Origin: Mycolicibacterium sp. lyk4-40-TYG-92
GTDB taxonomy: Bacteria; Actinomycetota; Actinomycetes; Mycobacteriales; Mycobacteriaceae
DNA length: 64,000 nucleotides
Assembly (NCBI RefSeq): GCF_030209435.1
Contig: NZ_JARVRX010000003.1
Span: 124,001 to 188,000 of the forward strand
Reading direction: 5' to 3'
The notes beneath the pieces were generated by a model. That model did no database searches. It was not told the DNA's origin and saw nothing but the letters and a program-made list of their open reading frames with translations. The position numbers were made by a program, and so were the translations under genes. Positions 41,486 to 51,647 of this stretch are shown here, piece after piece. Within the stretch, counting starts at the first letter, position 1, and every line of letters begins with the position of its first letter.

Positions 41486-42484
41486 TCAATTTTTCGTTTT
41501 GTGATCTGCGGTCGCCATGCCCGCCTGCGCCTCCAGTAACCGGTACGCGAGTTCCTCTTCACTCGCCTGCCGCGCCACCGCGACGGCGGCCCCGACCCAG
41601 CGCTCAAGCACCGCGCGCCGGTGCAACCGGGCGCGGCCGCCGACGACTGCCACGGTGAGCGCCAGACCGAGGGCCAACCCCACCGCGCCGCCGATCCCGT
41701 CGGGCACGCCTGCCAGCCCGGTTGCCAGCCGGGCCAGCCCCAGGGCCGCCCCCAGGCCGAAACCCGCGCCCAGCACGAGGCCCAGCCACAGTTCGTCGGG
41801 GCGCTGGGCCGGCATGGGACCCGTGACCTCGGGCCGCGGCCACCGCCCGCCAGGCCCGGAAACGCCCAGCGCACGGGCGGTCGCGTCGCGAGCGCGGTCG
41901 GCGACCTCGGCCAGCCGCTCGCGGGCATCGGCTTCGAAACTCCCTACCGCAGCCCGCCCGGACGGCACCCGGGTGAGCAGCTCGGCCCGCAGGTCGGCGT
42001 ACTGGCGGCGGAGGTCGCGAACCAGCTCCAGCCGGATGCGCTGCAGTTCCAGCCGGGACGTCACCCGGCCTGCGCCGGTACGTGCCAGCAGCCGCAACGA
42101 ACCGCGGCTGACGTCCATTGCACAGCGACGGTGCAGGTCATCGGTGGTGCGACAGCCGAAGCGGCGCCAGTGCAGCGCCCGCCGCAGATGCGCGTCGGAG
42201 TCCATGGCGGCGTCGACGGCCAGACCGTCGGCTTCGAGTGCTGCCGTCGCCGCGGCGGTACGCAGTGCTGCCGTCGCGTCGGATGCCGACCACTGCCGCA
42301 CCCGGTCGTCATCCAATTCGCTTGCCGCCCAGGTTATTTCACTCAGCACCGCGACAATCGTCCGGTACCGGCCGGCGGCGTCACCCGGGTCCTGGCCGGC
42401 GACGACGTGCGCCAGCTCCGGCACCTCGTCCGTCAACCGCTGCAGCGCCGCCGTGAACCGCTGCCAAACATCCCCTGACACCAC
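41486..42484 (-). CDS. Conserved membrane protein, position of Rv0209/Rv0210
   Basis: The 332-residue protein is helical and charged in its first 230 residues, then has two glycine-rich hydrophobic segments (LWLGLVLGAGFGLGAALGLA and GGAVGLALGLALTVAVVGG, about residues 236-295), which look like a membrane hairpin. No catalytic motif is seen. GTG 42484 begins MVSGDVWQRFTAALQRLTDE. It lies between trmB and pckA, where M. tuberculosis has Rv0209 and Rv0210. The apparent absence of a second gene is a difference from that layout. Confidence 0.75.
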   Translation of the reverse strand: MVSGDVWQRFTAALQRLTDEVPELAHVVAGQDPGDAAGRYRTIVAVLSEITWAASELDDDRVRQWSASDATAALRTAAATAALEADGLAVDAAMDSDAHLRRALHWRRFGCRTTDDLHRRCAMDVSRGSLRLLARTGAGRVTSRLELQRIRLELVRDLRRQYADLRAELLTRVPSGRAAVGSFEADARERLAEVADRARDATARALGVSGPGGRWPRPEVTGPMPAQRPDELWLGLVLGAGFGLGAALGLARLATGLAGVPDGIGGAVGLALGLALTVAVVGGRARLHRRAVLERWVGAAVAVARQASEEELAYRLLEAQAGMATADHKTKN

Positions 42485-42591
42485 GTACCCCCGGATGCCA
42501 TCGTCGCACCTCGGCGCGGGTCCGGCCGACGCCGTTTTTCAGGCAACTGTTGGGTATCAATCTGCACCACGATGCGGGCTCTCACAGCCGG

Positions 42592-43395
42592 ATGAGAGAC
42601 GATGGACGGATGTATGCCCAGCGCGAGGACGACGCTGCCTCGTCGGCCGGCGCCTCGGCGGCCGAAAACGAGTCCGCAGCCGACACCACCGGCAGCCCCG
42701 CACACCAGCACCGGCGCGTCACCAGCTTCCGGTCCCGCCGGTCGAGCCTGTCCACCAAGCAGCAGAGCACGTGGGACCGGCGGTGGCCTGAGCTGGGCAA
42801 AGTCGCCCGCTCCGACGACGGTGAACCCGCCCCGCTGATCGACACCGCCGCCTGGTTCGGCCGCACCGCACCGGTCGTGGTGGAGATCGGCAGCGGCACC
42901 GGCATCTCGACGCTGGCCATGGCACAAGAGGAACCGCACCTCGACGTCATCGCGGTCGAGGTCTACCGCAAGGGCCTGGCCCAGCTGCTCGGCGGCGTCG
43001 ATCGGGCCGGCCTGACGAATGTGAGATTTGTCCGCGGCGACGGCGTCGATGTGCTGGAACACATGATCGCGCCGGGCACCCTCACCGCCGTGCGCGTGTT
43101 CTTCCCGGATCCGTGGCCCAAGGCCCGCCACCACAAACGCCGGCTGCTGCAGGCCGAGACGGTGGCCCTGATCTCCAGCCGCCTCAAGCCCGGCGGCATC
43201 CTGCATGCGGCCACCGACCACGCCGACTACGCGGTGCAGATCGCCGAGGTCGGCGATGCCGAGCCGACGCTGAAGCGCACGTCGGCCGACGCCGACCTGC
43301 CGATCTCGGTGCAGCGGCCCACCACCAAATATGAGGCGCGGGGCATGCGGATGGGCAGTCCCATCACCGAGCTCATCTGGGAGAAGCCCGAGTGA
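42592..43395 (+). CDS. trmB: tRNA (guanine-N7)-methyltransferase
   Basis: The 267-residue protein methylates guanosine 46 in tRNA with SAM. It has motif I VVVEIGSGTGISTLAMA and the TrmB signature VFFPDPWPKARHHKRRLLQA, followed by LHAATDHADYA. A variable, acidic N-terminal tail of about 50 residues is normal in mycobacteria. ATG 42592 parallels the remembered Rv0208c start; ATG 42610 is an alternative. The stop overlaps the GTG start of the next gene (GTGA), and mmpL3 follows, the conserved trmB-NYN-mmpL3 order. Confidence 0.95.
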   Translation: MRDDGRMYAQREDDAASSAGASAAENESAADTTGSPAHQHRRVTSFRSRRSSLSTKQQSTWDRRWPELGKVARSDDGEPAPLIDTAAWFGRTAPVVVEIGSGTGISTLAMAQEEPHLDVIAVEVYRKGLAQLLGGVDRAGLTNVRFVRGDGVDVLEHMIAPGTLTAVRVFFPDPWPKARHHKRRLLQAETVALISSRLKPGGILHAATDHADYAVQIAEVGDAEPTLKRTSADADLPISVQRPTTKYEARGMRMGSPITELIWEKPE

Positions 43396-44102
43396 CGATC
43401 ACCGAGGCCTTTCCGCAGGCCGTCCCCGGACCCAAGCCCTACCCGCCGGCTCCGCCGCCGGGACCCCGGCCGCACCGGGTGCTGCTGGTCTGGGACGCGC
43501 CCAACCTGGACATGGGCCTCGGATCGATCCTCGGCGGCCGTCCGACCGCTGCCCACCGTCCCCGCTTCGACGCGCTGGGCCGCTGGCTGCTGGCGCGTAC
43601 CAATGAGATCGCCAACGGCCGCAGACCCGACCAGGCACCGGTGTCCCTGGAGCCCGAGGCGACGGTCTTCACCAACATCGCCCCCGGTAGCGCCGACGTC
43701 GTGCGCCCGTGGGTGGAGGCGCTGCGAAACGTCGGTTTCGCGGTGTTCGCCAAACCGAAAACGGACGAGGACAGCGACGTCGACAGCGACATGCTGGCGC
43801 ACATCGCGCTACGCCGCAGCGAGGGCCTGGCCGGCATTTATGTGGCCTCGGCCGACGGCCAGGCGTTCCGCCAGCCGCTCGAGGACATCGCCCACGACGG
43901 CACTCCCGCGACCGTGGTCGGATTTCGCGAACATGCCAGTTGGGCGTTAGCGTCGGATACCTTGGACTTCGTCGACCTGGAAGACATCCCTGGTGTCTTC
44001 CGGGAGCCGCTGCCGCGAATCGGCTTGGATTCGCTGCCTGATCAGGGCGCCTGGCTGCAGCCCTTCCGGCCGTTGTCCGCGCTGCTGAGCTCGCGCGTTT
44101 AG
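43392..44102 (+). CDS. NYN-domain (LabA/DUF88-like) protein, Rv0207c-like
   Basis: The 236-residue protein has a PIN-like NYN core: VLLVWDAPNLDMGLGSILGG supplies the first acidic residue, SDVDSDMLAHIAL the central acidic pair, and VASADGQAFRQPLEDIA the third, as in metal-dependent ribonucleases. The N-terminus is proline-rich. An RNA-processing function is likely from the fold, but the target is unknown. GTG 43392 overlaps the trmB stop. It is 85 bp upstream of mmpL3, consistent with a conserved module. Confidence 0.85.
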   Translation: MTITEAFPQAVPGPKPYPPAPPPGPRPHRVLLVWDAPNLDMGLGSILGGRPTAAHRPRFDALGRWLLARTNEIANGRRPDQAPVSLEPEATVFTNIAPGSADVVRPWVEALRNVGFAVFAKPKTDEDSDVDSDMLAHIALRRSEGLAGIYVASADGQAFRQPLEDIAHDGTPATVVGFREHASWALASDTLDFVDLEDIPGVFREPLPRIGLDSLPDQGAWLQPFRPLSALLSSRV

Positions 44103-44187
44103 GAAAAACTACAGATGACGTGTGCGGTGGCCAAAAATGGCAAAAACATTGAGCAGGACTTTATGCAGATAATCGTGAGGAGCTGAC

Positions 44188-47166
44188 GTGTTCGCCTGGT
44201 GGGGTCGAACGGTGTACCGATTCCGATACGTAGTGATCGGTGTCATGGTCGCACTGTGCCTTGGTGGCGCCGTGTACGGGTCCAGCCTCGGTGAGCATGT
44301 CACGCAGAGTGGCTTCTACAACGAGGGCAGTGAGTCCGTCGCCGCGTCTGTGCTCGGTGACGAGGTGTACGGCCGCGACCGGACCAGCCTCGTGGTGGCC
44401 ATCCTGACGCCGCCCGATGACAAGAAGATCACCGACCCGGCCTGGCAGAAGAAGGTCAGCGGTGAGCTCGATACCTTCGTCAACGACCACAAGGACAAGG
44501 TCGTCGCCTGGGTCGGCTGGCTGAAGGCGCCCAGCGACGGCCTGAAGAAGATGACGACGCCGGACCTGCGGCACACCTTCATCACCGTCCCGCTCAAGGG
44601 CGACAACGACGACGCGATCCTGAAGAACTACCAGTCCGTCGCCCCTGACCTGTACAAGGTCAACGGCGGCAACATCAAACTGGCCGGCCTGGAGCCGCTC
44701 GCGAGCGAGCTGACCGGCACCATCGGCACCGACCAGAAGCGCGCCGAACTCGCGATCGTGCCGCTGGTCGCGGTCGTGCTGTTCTTCGTGTTCGGCGGCG
44801 CGGTCGCCGCCGCCCTGCCCGCCATCATCGGTGGTCTGACCATCGGTGGCGCGCTCGGCATCCTGCGGTTCACCGCCGAATTTGGGCCGGTGCACTTCTT
44901 CGCCCAGCCCGTGGTGACCATGATGGGCTTCGGTATCGCCATCGACTACGGCCTGTTCATCGTGAGCCGGTTCCGAGAAGAGCTGGCCGAGGGCTACGAC
45001 GTGGAAGCGGCCGTCCGAAGATCCGTCATGACCTCGGGCCGGACCGTCGCGTTCTCCGCGGTGATCATCGTCGCGTCGTCGCTGCCGCTGCTGCTGATCC
45101 CGCTGGGCTTCCTGCGGTCGATCACGTACGCGATCATCGCGTCGGTGCTGCTGGCGGCCTTCCTGTCGAACACCGTGCTGCCCGCTGTCCTCGGCATCCT
45201 GGGCACCAACGTCGACGCGCTCGGCGTCCGCACCCTGCTGAAGGTGCCGTTCCTGGCCAATTGGCCGTTCTCGCGCAAGATCATCGACTGGTTCGCCGAG
45301 AAGACGCAGAAGACCAAGACCCGCGAAGAAGTCGAGAAGGGCTTCTGGGGCAAGTTGGTCAACGTCGTGATGAAGCGGCCGCTGGCGTTCGCCGTGCCGA
45401 TCACCATCGGCATGATCCTGCTGGTCATCCCGCTCGGACAGCTGGCCCTCGCCGGCATGAGCGAGAAGTACCTGCCGCCGGACAACTCGGTTCGTGTGGC
45501 GCAGGAAGAGTTCGACAAGATCTTCCCCGGCTTCCGCACCAACGCCCTGACCCTGGTGATCAAGAGCGACAACGGCCAGCCCGTCACCGATCAGCAGATC
45601 GCCCAGGTGCGGGCCAACGCCGGCACCGTCAGCGGGTTCGTCACCCCGGACGACAACGACAAGTCGAAGATGTGGGCCGAGCGGACGTACCAGGAGGGCG
45701 GCACCAAGGACCCGACCGTCCGCGTGCTGTCGAACGGTCTGATCAACAGCGGTGACGCCGCCCAGAAGATCGGCGAACTGCGCGGCCTGCAGGAACCGCA
45801 CGGTGTCCACGTCATGGTCGGCGGTACCCCCGCCCTCGAGCAGGACAGCATCAGCACCCTGTTCGAGAAGCTGCCGTTGATGGTGGTGATCCTGGTGGTC
45901 ACCACGACCGTCCTGATGTTCCTGGCGTTCGGCTCGCTGGTGCTGCCCATCAAGGCCGCGCTGATGAGCGCCCTGACCCTCGGCTCCACGATGGGCATCC
46001 TGACCTGGATGTTCGTCGAGAACGGGCATGGGTCCGGGTTGATGAACTACACCGCGCAGCCGCTGATGGCGCCGATGATCGGCCTGATCATCGCGGTGAT
46101 CTGGGGTCTGTCCACCGACTACGAGGTGTTCCTGGTGTCCCGCATGGTGGAAGCCCGCGAGCGCGGCATGTCCACCGCCGAGGCCATCCGGATCGGTACC
46201 GCCACCACCGGCCGCCTCATCACCGGTGCCGCGCTGGTGCTGGCCGTCGTCGTCGGCGCCTTCGCGTTCTCCGACCTGGTGATGATGAAGTACCTGGCAT
46301 TCGGTCTGCTGATGGCGCTGCTGCTCGACGCCACCGTCATCCGGATGTTCCTGGTGCCCGCCGTCATGAAGCTGCTCGGCGACGACTGCTGGTGGGCGCC
46401 GCTGTGGATGAAGCGCGTGCAGCAGAAGTTGGGTCTCGGCGAGACCGAGCTGCCCGACGAGCGCAAGCGTCCGGCGGTCCGCGAACCGGAAGATCCGCGT
46501 GCGCTGGTCGGTTCCGGCGCCCCGGTCCGGGCGCCGCACGATCCGACGCATCCGGCCGCCGGCCAGCGCGCCGTCCCGACCCGGATCAACCCGGGTCAGC
46601 CGCAACCGCCGAGCCAGGCGCCGACCAACCGGATGCCGAGCGCGCCCGTGCAGCCACCCGCTCCGCAGGCCCCGCCCGCGCCGCCGTCGGCTCCCGCTGC
46701 TGAGCCCCCGACCACGCGGTTCAGCGCCGCCAAGGGCGCCTTCCGCAACGTGGTGTCGAACGTGACCCGCGCCGTCACCCCGCAGAACGGGGACCCGACG
46801 CCGCCGACCACAGCGATCGGCGACCCGGCAACCACTGCGTTCCGTCAGGCCGATCCCGCCACCACTGCGTTCCGTGCGCCGGGCGGCGTCAAACCGCCCG
46901 CCGGCGACACCGGCCCGGGCGGCGGCAACCGGGAGATCGAGTCGTGGCTGGGACAGCTGCGGGGCAACATCAGTGCCTCGGGTCCGCAGATCCAGACTCC
47001 GTCAGACGCGCCCGGTGAGGGCAACGAGCCGACCACGGCGTTCCGCGCCCAGCCGGCCGACGCCCCCGACGCCACCGAGAAGATCGATACCGCGGAAACT
47101 CAGCGGCGCGGTACCGGCGGCGGGGTCAGCGCGCAGGATCTGCTGCGCCGGGAGGGCCGTCTGTAG
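44188..47166 (+). CDS. mmpL3: Trehalose monomycolate exporter MmpL3
   Basis: The 992-residue RND transporter moves trehalose monomycolate across the inner membrane and is essential in mycobacteria. The proton-relay Asp-Tyr pairs are present at D253-Y254 ([15 protein letters not shown]) and D644-Y645 ([14 protein letters not shown]), with two periplasmic porter domains. The C-terminal cytoplasmic tail from about residue 750 is Pro/Ala-rich and contains the repeat TTAFR three times plus a related TTAIG. GTG 44188 is preceded by GAGGAG. It follows trmB and the NYN gene. The 3' end overlaps the convergent permease gene by 41 bp. Confidence 0.97.
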   Translation: MFAWWGRTVYRFRYVVIGVMVALCLGGAVYGSSLGEHVTQSGFYNEGSESVAASVLGDEVYGRDRTSLVVAILTPPDDKKITDPAWQKKVSGELDTFVNDHKDKVVAWVGWLKAPSDGLKKMTTPDLRHTFITVPLKGDNDDAILKNYQSVAPDLYKVNGGNIKLAGLEPLASELTGTIGTDQKRAELAIVPLVAVVLFFVFGGAVAAALPAIIGGLTIGGALGILRFTAEFGPVHFFAQPVVTMMGFGIAIDYGLFIVSRFREELAEGYDVEAAVRRSVMTSGRTVAFSAVIIVASSLPLLLIPLGFLRSITYAIIASVLLAAFLSNTVLPAVLGILGTNVDALGVRTLLKVPFLANWPFSRKIIDWFAEKTQKTKTREEVEKGFWGKLVNVVMKRPLAFAVPITIGMILLVIPLGQLALAGMSEKYLPPDNSVRVAQEEFDKIFPGFRTNALTLVIKSDNGQPVTDQQIAQVRANAGTVSGFVTPDDNDKSKMWAERTYQEGGTKDPTVRVLSNGLINSGDAAQKIGELRGLQEPHGVHVMVGGTPALEQDSISTLFEKLPLMVVILVVTTTVLMFLAFGSLVLPIKAALMSALTLGSTMGILTWMFVENGHGSGLMNYTAQPLMAPMIGLIIAVIWGLSTDYEVFLVSRMVEARERGMSTAEAIRIGTATTGRLITGAALVLAVVVGAFAFSDLVMMKYLAFGLLMALLLDATVIRMFLVPAVMKLLGDDCWWAPLWMKRVQQKLGLGETELPDERKRPAVREPEDPRALVGSGAPVRAPHDPTHPAAGQRAVPTRINPGQPQPPSQAPTNRMPSAPVQPPAPQAPPAPPSAPAAEPPTTRFSAAKGAFRNVVSNVTRAVTPQNGDPTPPTTAIGDPATTAFRQADPATTAFRAPGGVKPPAGDTGPGGGNREIESWLGQLRGNISASGPQIQTPSDAPGEGNEPTTAFRAQPADAPDATEKIDTAETQRRGTGGGVSAQDLLRREGRL

Positions 47167-48298
47167 CAGGGGCGTCTGCCCCTTGCGAGACGGTCGCGGC
47201 GGCGACTGAGCCGGCTTCGGCGAGCAGCTCGGCTTGCTCGGCGTCGGGGTCCTTGGCGACCAGCACCCGGATGGCGCTGTTGAGGAAAGCCACGATGGGC
47301 ACTGCGATCAGCGCGCCGATGACCCCGGCCATGACACCGCCACCGGCGATGGCCAGCACGACGGCGAGCGGATGGACGGACACCGCGCGGCCCATCACGA
47401 TCGGCTGCAGCACGTGGGCTTCCAGCTGCTGCACTGCGATGATGAGGCCGAGCGCGATCAACGCGTAGATCCAGCCCTTGGCGATCAGCGCCACCACCAC
47501 GGCCACGAAACCGGTCAGCACGGCACCGACCAGCGGGACGAACGCGCCGAGGAACACCAGCGACGCCAGCGGCAGCGCCAGCGGCACGCCCATGATGGCC
47601 AAGCCGGTGCCGATGCCGACGGCGTCGACGAGCGCCACCACGAACGTCGCGCGGACGTAACCGATCAGCGAGCCGAAACCGGCGCGGCCGGCGTCGCGAA
47701 CCCGCTCCCGGACCGACGCCGGGACGATCTTGGTGACGAAGGCGTAGATGTCGCGCCCGCCGTGCAACAGGAAGATCAGAGTGAACAGGACCAGCAGCAT
47801 CCCGGTGATGATCTCGGTCAGTGCGCCGGCGGTGGAGAAGACGCCACTGGTCAGCTTGGACTGATTGTTCTTCAGGGCGTCGATGGCGCTCTGGCCGACG
47901 CTGTTGATCTGCTCGCTGCTCAGATGCAGGATCGGGCCTTCGGTCAGCCATTTGCGGGCACCGTCGATGCTCTTGGTGACCTGCTCCACCAAAGCTGGCG
48001 CGCCGTCGATGAATTGGAAGACGACGAACGTCAGGATGCCGCCCATCACCACGATGGAGCTCAGCAGCATCGCCGCCACGGCCGCGCCGCGGGGTAGCCC
48101 CCGCGCGGTCAACAGGTCCACGGCAGGCAACAGGAACGCCGCCGCCAGCGTCGCCAGCAGCACCGGCACCACGATGACCTCGAGCTTGATGACCACCCAC
48201 AGCAGTGCGAGCACCGCACCGAAGATGACCAGTAACCGCCAGGACCAGGCTGCAGCCTTGCGTACCACCGGATCGACCGCTTCGTGGGCGTGTGACAT
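47126..48298 (-). CDS. AI-2E/PerM-type membrane permease, Rv0205-like
   Basis: The 390-residue protein has about eight hydrophobic segments in the AI-2E transporter pattern: a first pair around residues 20-60 ([17 protein letters not shown]), a soluble helical section ([20 protein letters not shown]), and a re-entrant C-terminal half with [20 protein letters not shown] and [19 protein letters not shown]. The transported substrate is unknown. ATG 48298 is the likely start; the longer frame is antisense to the divergent promoter. It is convergent with mmpL3. Confidence 0.87.
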   Translation of the reverse strand: MSHAHEAVDPVVRKAAAWSWRLLVIFGAVLALLWVVIKLEVIVVPVLLATLAAAFLLPAVDLLTARGLPRGAAVAAMLLSSIVVMGGILTFVVFQFIDGAPALVEQVTKSIDGARKWLTEGPILHLSSEQINSVGQSAIDALKNNQSKLTSGVFSTAGALTEIITGMLLVLFTLIFLLHGGRDIYAFVTKIVPASVRERVRDAGRAGFGSLIGYVRATFVVALVDAVGIGTGLAIMGVPLALPLASLVFLGAFVPLVGAVLTGFVAVVVALIAKGWIYALIALGLIIAVQQLEAHVLQPIVMGRAVSVHPLAVVLAIAGGGVMAGVIGALIAVPIVAFLNSAIRVLVAKDPDAEQAELLAEAGSVAAATVSQGADAPATDGPPGAADPAR

Positions 48299-48393
48299 GG
48301 GCGCCAGCGTAGCGCCGCGCGATGACGCCGCGAGGTTGTTGACGATGCGCCGCGCAGGCACGCCGGGCACGACACGCCGGATACGCTAAGCGC

Positions 48394-49566
48394 GTGTCGA
48401 ACGAGGCTGCGCCAGGACCGATGACGGCTCGCCGTCGCGGGCCCTGGGCGGCGTGCCGTCGCGCTGATGCCCGTCCAGGGCCGACGCGCCCCCGCGGCAA
48501 GTACTGGTGGTTGCGCTGGGTGCTCATCGGCATCGCCGTCGCCGTACTGACCGTCGAGGTGGTGATGGTGTGGGAGCAGCTGGCCAAGGCGTGGCGCAGC
48601 CTGCTCTCGGCGACGTGGTGGTGGGTCGCCGCCGCGGCCGTCGCGGCCCTGGCCTCGATGCACAGCTTCGCGCAGATTCAGCGCACCCTGCTCCGGTCCG
48701 CCGGGGTCCAGGTCAAGCAGTGGCGGTCCGAGGCCGCGTTCTACGCCGGCAATGCCCTATCCACCACGCTGCCGGGCGGCCCGGTGCTCTCGGCCACCTT
48801 CGTCTACCGGCAACAGCGGCTGTGGGGCGCCTCGCCTCTGGTGGCGTCGTGGCAGCTGGTGATGTCCGGGGCGCTGCAGGTGGTCGGTCTGGCGCTGCTG
48901 GGGCTGGGCGGTGCGGTCCTGCTCGGCGCGAGCAAGAACCCCCTGTCGCTGATCTTCACGATCGGCGGTTTCCTGGCGCTGCTGCTGCTGGCCCAGACCG
49001 TCGCCGCCAATCCGCAGCAGATCGACGGCATCGGAGTGCGGCTGCTGTCGTGGTTCAACTCGCTACGCGGCAAGCCCGCTGACACCGGGCTGGACGGCTG
49101 GCGCCGTACCCTCACCCAGCTGGAGTCGGTGAGCCTGAGCCGCCGGACCCTGACCGTCGCCTTCAGCTGGTCGCTGTTCAACTGGGTCGCCGACGTCGCG
49201 TGCCTGGCCTGCGCGGCGTACGCCACCGGCGGGCATCCGTCGCTCGCGGGCCTGACTGTCGCCTACGCCGCGGCGCGCGCCGTGGGGGCGATTCCCCTGA
49301 TGCCGGGCGGGCTGCTCGTGGTCGAGGCGGTGCTCGTGCCCGGCCTGGTGTCGAGCGGCATGACGCTGGCGGCGGCCATCTCGACGATGCTGATCTATCG
49401 ACTGGTCAGCTGGATCTTCATCTCCGCCATCGGCTGGGTGGTGTTCTTCTTCCTGTTCCGCACGGAGAAGGACTTCGACCCGGATGCGCCCGATACCGCG
49501 GGCGGTCCTGGCACCGCACCCCAGCCGCGGCCCGACGCCCCCGAGACCTCACATGACACCGGGTAG
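48394..49566 (+). CDS. YbhN/UPF0104-type membrane protein, Rv0204c-like
   Basis: The 390-residue protein has about eight transmembrane segments and the lysylphosphatidylglycerol-synthase/flippase pattern: FYAGNALSTTLPGGPVLSAT in the first half and AIPLMPGGLLVVEAVLVPGL near the end. A role in phospholipid or glycolipid flipping is plausible from the family but unproven. It starts at GTG 48394, divergent from the AI-2E-type gene. Its 3' end overlaps the following lipoprotein gene by 14 bp, which suggests an operon. Confidence 0.83.
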   Translation: MSNEAAPGPMTARRRGPWAACRRADARPGPTRPRGKYWWLRWVLIGIAVAVLTVEVVMVWEQLAKAWRSLLSATWWWVAAAAVAALASMHSFAQIQRTLLRSAGVQVKQWRSEAAFYAGNALSTTLPGGPVLSATFVYRQQRLWGASPLVASWQLVMSGALQVVGLALLGLGGAVLLGASKNPLSLIFTIGGFLALLLLAQTVAANPQQIDGIGVRLLSWFNSLRGKPADTGLDGWRRTLTQLESVSLSRRTLTVAFSWSLFNWVADVACLACAAYATGGHPSLAGLTVAYAAARAVGAIPLMPGGLLVVEAVLVPGLVSSGMTLAAAISTMLIYRLVSWIFISAIGWVVFFFLFRTEKDFDPDAPDTAGGPGTAPQPRPDAPETSHDTG

Positions 49567-50767
49567 CCGGCTGGCGGCGGTCGTTCTGCTCACCGCCGCG
49601 CTGACATCCTGTACTTCCGTACCGAAATCCGGCCAATCTTCAACTGCTCCAACCAGTTCCGTAGATAACGCCACACCGATCGTCACGCCCGTTCTGGTCG
49701 ATGTCGTGGCCGAGCCCGTCCCGGTTCCGGCGACCGACGGCCGAGTGCACCTCGCGTACGAGCTACTGCTCACCAACACCTCACCCGAACCCGTGACGGT
49801 GGATTCGATCGCGGCCATGGGACCCGCCGGGCCGCTGCTGCAACTGTCCGGCGCCGGCCTCGGCTACTGGACCCGGACCATGGGCACCCGGGTCAGCACC
49901 GGCGATCTGGCTCCCGGCCAGCGCTCGATCGTCTGGCTGGACGTCAAACTGGACACGGGAAGTCCTGTCCCGAAGCAACTTTCACACCGCGTGGTGGTCA
50001 AGGTACCCAAACCGATGCCGCCGCTCGTACCGCCGGTGGTGACCGAGAACGTCGCACCCGTGACGGTGTCCGACCACCAGCCCGTCGTACTCGACCCGCC
50101 GCTGCGCGGCTCCGGTTGGCTCGACGCCAACAGCTGCTGTGACATGACGCCGCACCGCATGGCCCTCAATCCGATCGACGGAAAGCTCTGGGCGGCAGAG
50201 CGATTCGCCATCGACTACGAGCAACTACGAGCCGACGGTCAGCTGTTCAGCGGAGACCGCGCGAAGACGGACAACTACCTCTACTTCGGCTCCGACGTGC
50301 ACGCCGTCGCGGATGGCCCCGTGGTCGCGGTCCTCGACGGCCTGCCCGAGCAGGTGCCGGGCGTCGACCCGACCGGCCTCACGCTGGCGCAGTACGGGGG
50401 TAACCATGTCGTGCAGGACATCGGGAACGGAAACTTCGCGTTCTACGCGCACCTGAAGACCGGCAGCGTCAAGGTCAAGCCGGGTGACCGGCTCAGTGCC
50501 GGGCAGGTGCTGGGCAGCGTCGGCAACACCGGCAATTCCACTGCGCCGCACCTGCATTTCCACGTGATGAGCACACCCGATCCACTGCGCGCGGACGGTC
50601 TGCCGTTCGTCTTCCGCTCGTTCAAGCTCACCGGCCGCCTGGCCGACATGGCAGCGGGCGACGCGTTGGAGGCCGGCGGTCCGGCCCGCATGCAGCCGGG
50701 GTTCACCGCGCGCGCCGAAAACAATGTCAGCCCACTGAATCTGGACGTGATGACCTATGACAACTGA
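49553..50767 (+). CDS. M23-family peptidase-like lipoprotein
   Basis: The 404-residue protein has a lipobox-type N-terminus (LAAVVLLTAALTSC) and should be a lipoprotein. The C-terminal third has the LytM/M23 layout: YLYFGSDVHAVADGPVVAVL, GNHVVQDIGNGNFAFYAHL and PHLHFHVMSTPDPL. The HxH of HLHFH is present, but the first zinc-ligand motif reads FGSDVH where HxxxD is expected, so peptidase activity may be lost or altered. ATG 49553 overlaps the preceding gene by 14 bp; the stop overlaps the DUF3054 start by 11 bp. Confidence 0.85.
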   Translation: MTPGSRLAAVVLLTAALTSCTSVPKSGQSSTAPTSSVDNATPIVTPVLVDVVAEPVPVPATDGRVHLAYELLLTNTSPEPVTVDSIAAMGPAGPLLQLSGAGLGYWTRTMGTRVSTGDLAPGQRSIVWLDVKLDTGSPVPKQLSHRVVVKVPKPMPPLVPPVVTENVAPVTVSDHQPVVLDPPLRGSGWLDANSCCDMTPHRMALNPIDGKLWAAERFAIDYEQLRADGQLFSGDRAKTDNYLYFGSDVHAVADGPVVAVLDGLPEQVPGVDPTGLTLAQYGGNHVVQDIGNGNFAFYAHLKTGSVKVKPGDRLSAGQVLGSVGNTGNSTAPHLHFHVMSTPDPLRADGLPFVFRSFKLTGRLADMAAGDALEAGGPARMQPGFTARAENNVSPLNLDVMTYDN

Positions 50768-51128
50768 GCAGACCACGCGAAACCGCAGCGCCGCACTGGC
50801 TTTCCTCACCGACGTCGTGTTGGTGGTGATCTTCTGCGCCATCGGCCGGCGCAGTCACGCCGAGGGCATCACCCTGGCCGGCGTCGCGCACACGAGCTGG
50901 CCGTTCCTGACCGGAACCGTGGTGGGCTGGGCGCTGTCGCAGGGCTGGCGCCGCCCGGCGGCGCTGAACCCGACCGGATTGATGGTGTGGGTCAGCACCG
51001 TCGTGATCGGCATGCTGCTGCGCAAGGCTTCAGCGCAGGGCGTCGCGGTGAGTTTCGTGATCGTCGCCTCTACCGTCACGGCCGTCTTCCTGCTCGGCTG
51101 GCGCGGCGTGGCTCGACTCCGTAAGTGA
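50757..51128 (+). CDS. DUF3054-family membrane protein
   Basis: The 123-residue protein has four predicted membrane segments (AALAFLTDVVLVVIFCAIGR; WPFLTGTVVGWALS; LMVWVSTVVIGMLLRK; VSFVIVASTVTAVFLLGW) and matches the DUF3054 pattern with RRSHAEG after TM1. Function unknown. The ATG overlaps the M23 gene by 11 bp. Its TGA stop (51126-51128) lies inside the left arm of the palindromic repeat at 51125-51177. Confidence 0.87.
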   Translation: MTTEQTTRNRSAALAFLTDVVLVVIFCAIGRRSHAEGITLAGVAHTSWPFLTGTVVGWALSQGWRRPAALNPTGLMVWVSTVVIGMLLRKASAQGVAVSFVIVASTVTAVFLLGWRGVARLRK

Positions 51129-51177
51129 TTTGTGCACGAAAATCCGCGTCAACCGCGGATTTTCGTGCACAAATCAC
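51125..51177. repeat. Palindromic repeat element, copy B (perfect 24-bp stem)
   Basis: Arms 51125-51148 (GTGATTTGTGCACGAAAATC and four more bases) and 51154-51177 are perfect reverse complements over 24 bp with a 5-nt loop TCAAC. It covers the DUF3054 stop codon and ends 4 bp before the convergent haemophore-like stop, so it probably acts as a bidirectional terminator. It matches copy A at 30567-30619. Confidence 0.9.
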
Positions 51178-51180
51178 AGT

Positions 51181-51552
51181 TCAGCGGCCGGCGGGGCCGG
51201 GAACGCCGCAGCGGTCGCGGATGTCCTTGAGCGGCTGCCGGATGCCCTGCAGCTCCGCCTTGGTCTGCGGGTTGGCGGCCAGGTACTGCTTCACCTTCGC
51301 GTGCGCCTCGTCCCTCGACAGGCCGCGCAGGCTCGAGAAGAAGTCGTTCACATCCGGGTGGGTGAACAGGTAGGCGGAGGTCGACGCCTCGACGCCCGAC
51401 TTGACGCCGGCCAGGTCCGCAGCGGAGCAGTTGGGCGGCACGGGATCGGCGAGGGCCGACGGCACGGCACCGAACAACATGCTGCCGGCGACAGCGCCGG
51501 CGCCGATGAAACCGGCAACAACGCGTCGCTTGGCCAGATCGGTGAGCATCAT
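51181..51552 (-). CDS. Haemophore-like haem-binding secreted protein (123 aa)
   Basis: The 123-residue protein has a Sec signal peptide (VVAGFIGAGAVAGSMLFGA ending near ALA-D) and a mature all-helical domain with paired cysteines (PPNCSAADLAG and IRDRCGVPG) and the motif AYLFTHPDVNDFFSSL. This is the mycobacterial haem-binding (MHB) pattern of Rv0203, which hands haem to MmpL3 and MmpL11. ATG codons at 51552 and 51549 are both possible. It is in the same orientation as a longer paralogue 95 bp upstream, with mmpL11 divergent, consistent with a haem-uptake locus. Confidence 0.88.
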   Translation of the reverse strand: MMLTDLAKRRVVAGFIGAGAVAGSMLFGAVPSALADPVPPNCSAADLAGVKSGVEASTSAYLFTHPDVNDFFSSLRGLSRDEAHAKVKQYLAANPQTKAELQGIRQPLKDIRDRCGVPGPAGR

Positions 51553-51647
51553 GTGGTCAAACCCCTTCGTCGAGAGTTCCGGTAGCGGAACCCCGACGGG
51601 GCTACCGGCCCCTCAAAGATAAGCAGAAGAGCTGGATAACCGCCTGT

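Noticed and set aside
41318..41539. 73-codon plus-strand ORF upstream of pckA
   Set aside because: Its second half is antisense to the 41486 membrane protein and there is no ribosome site; only a weak case for a leaderless peptide.
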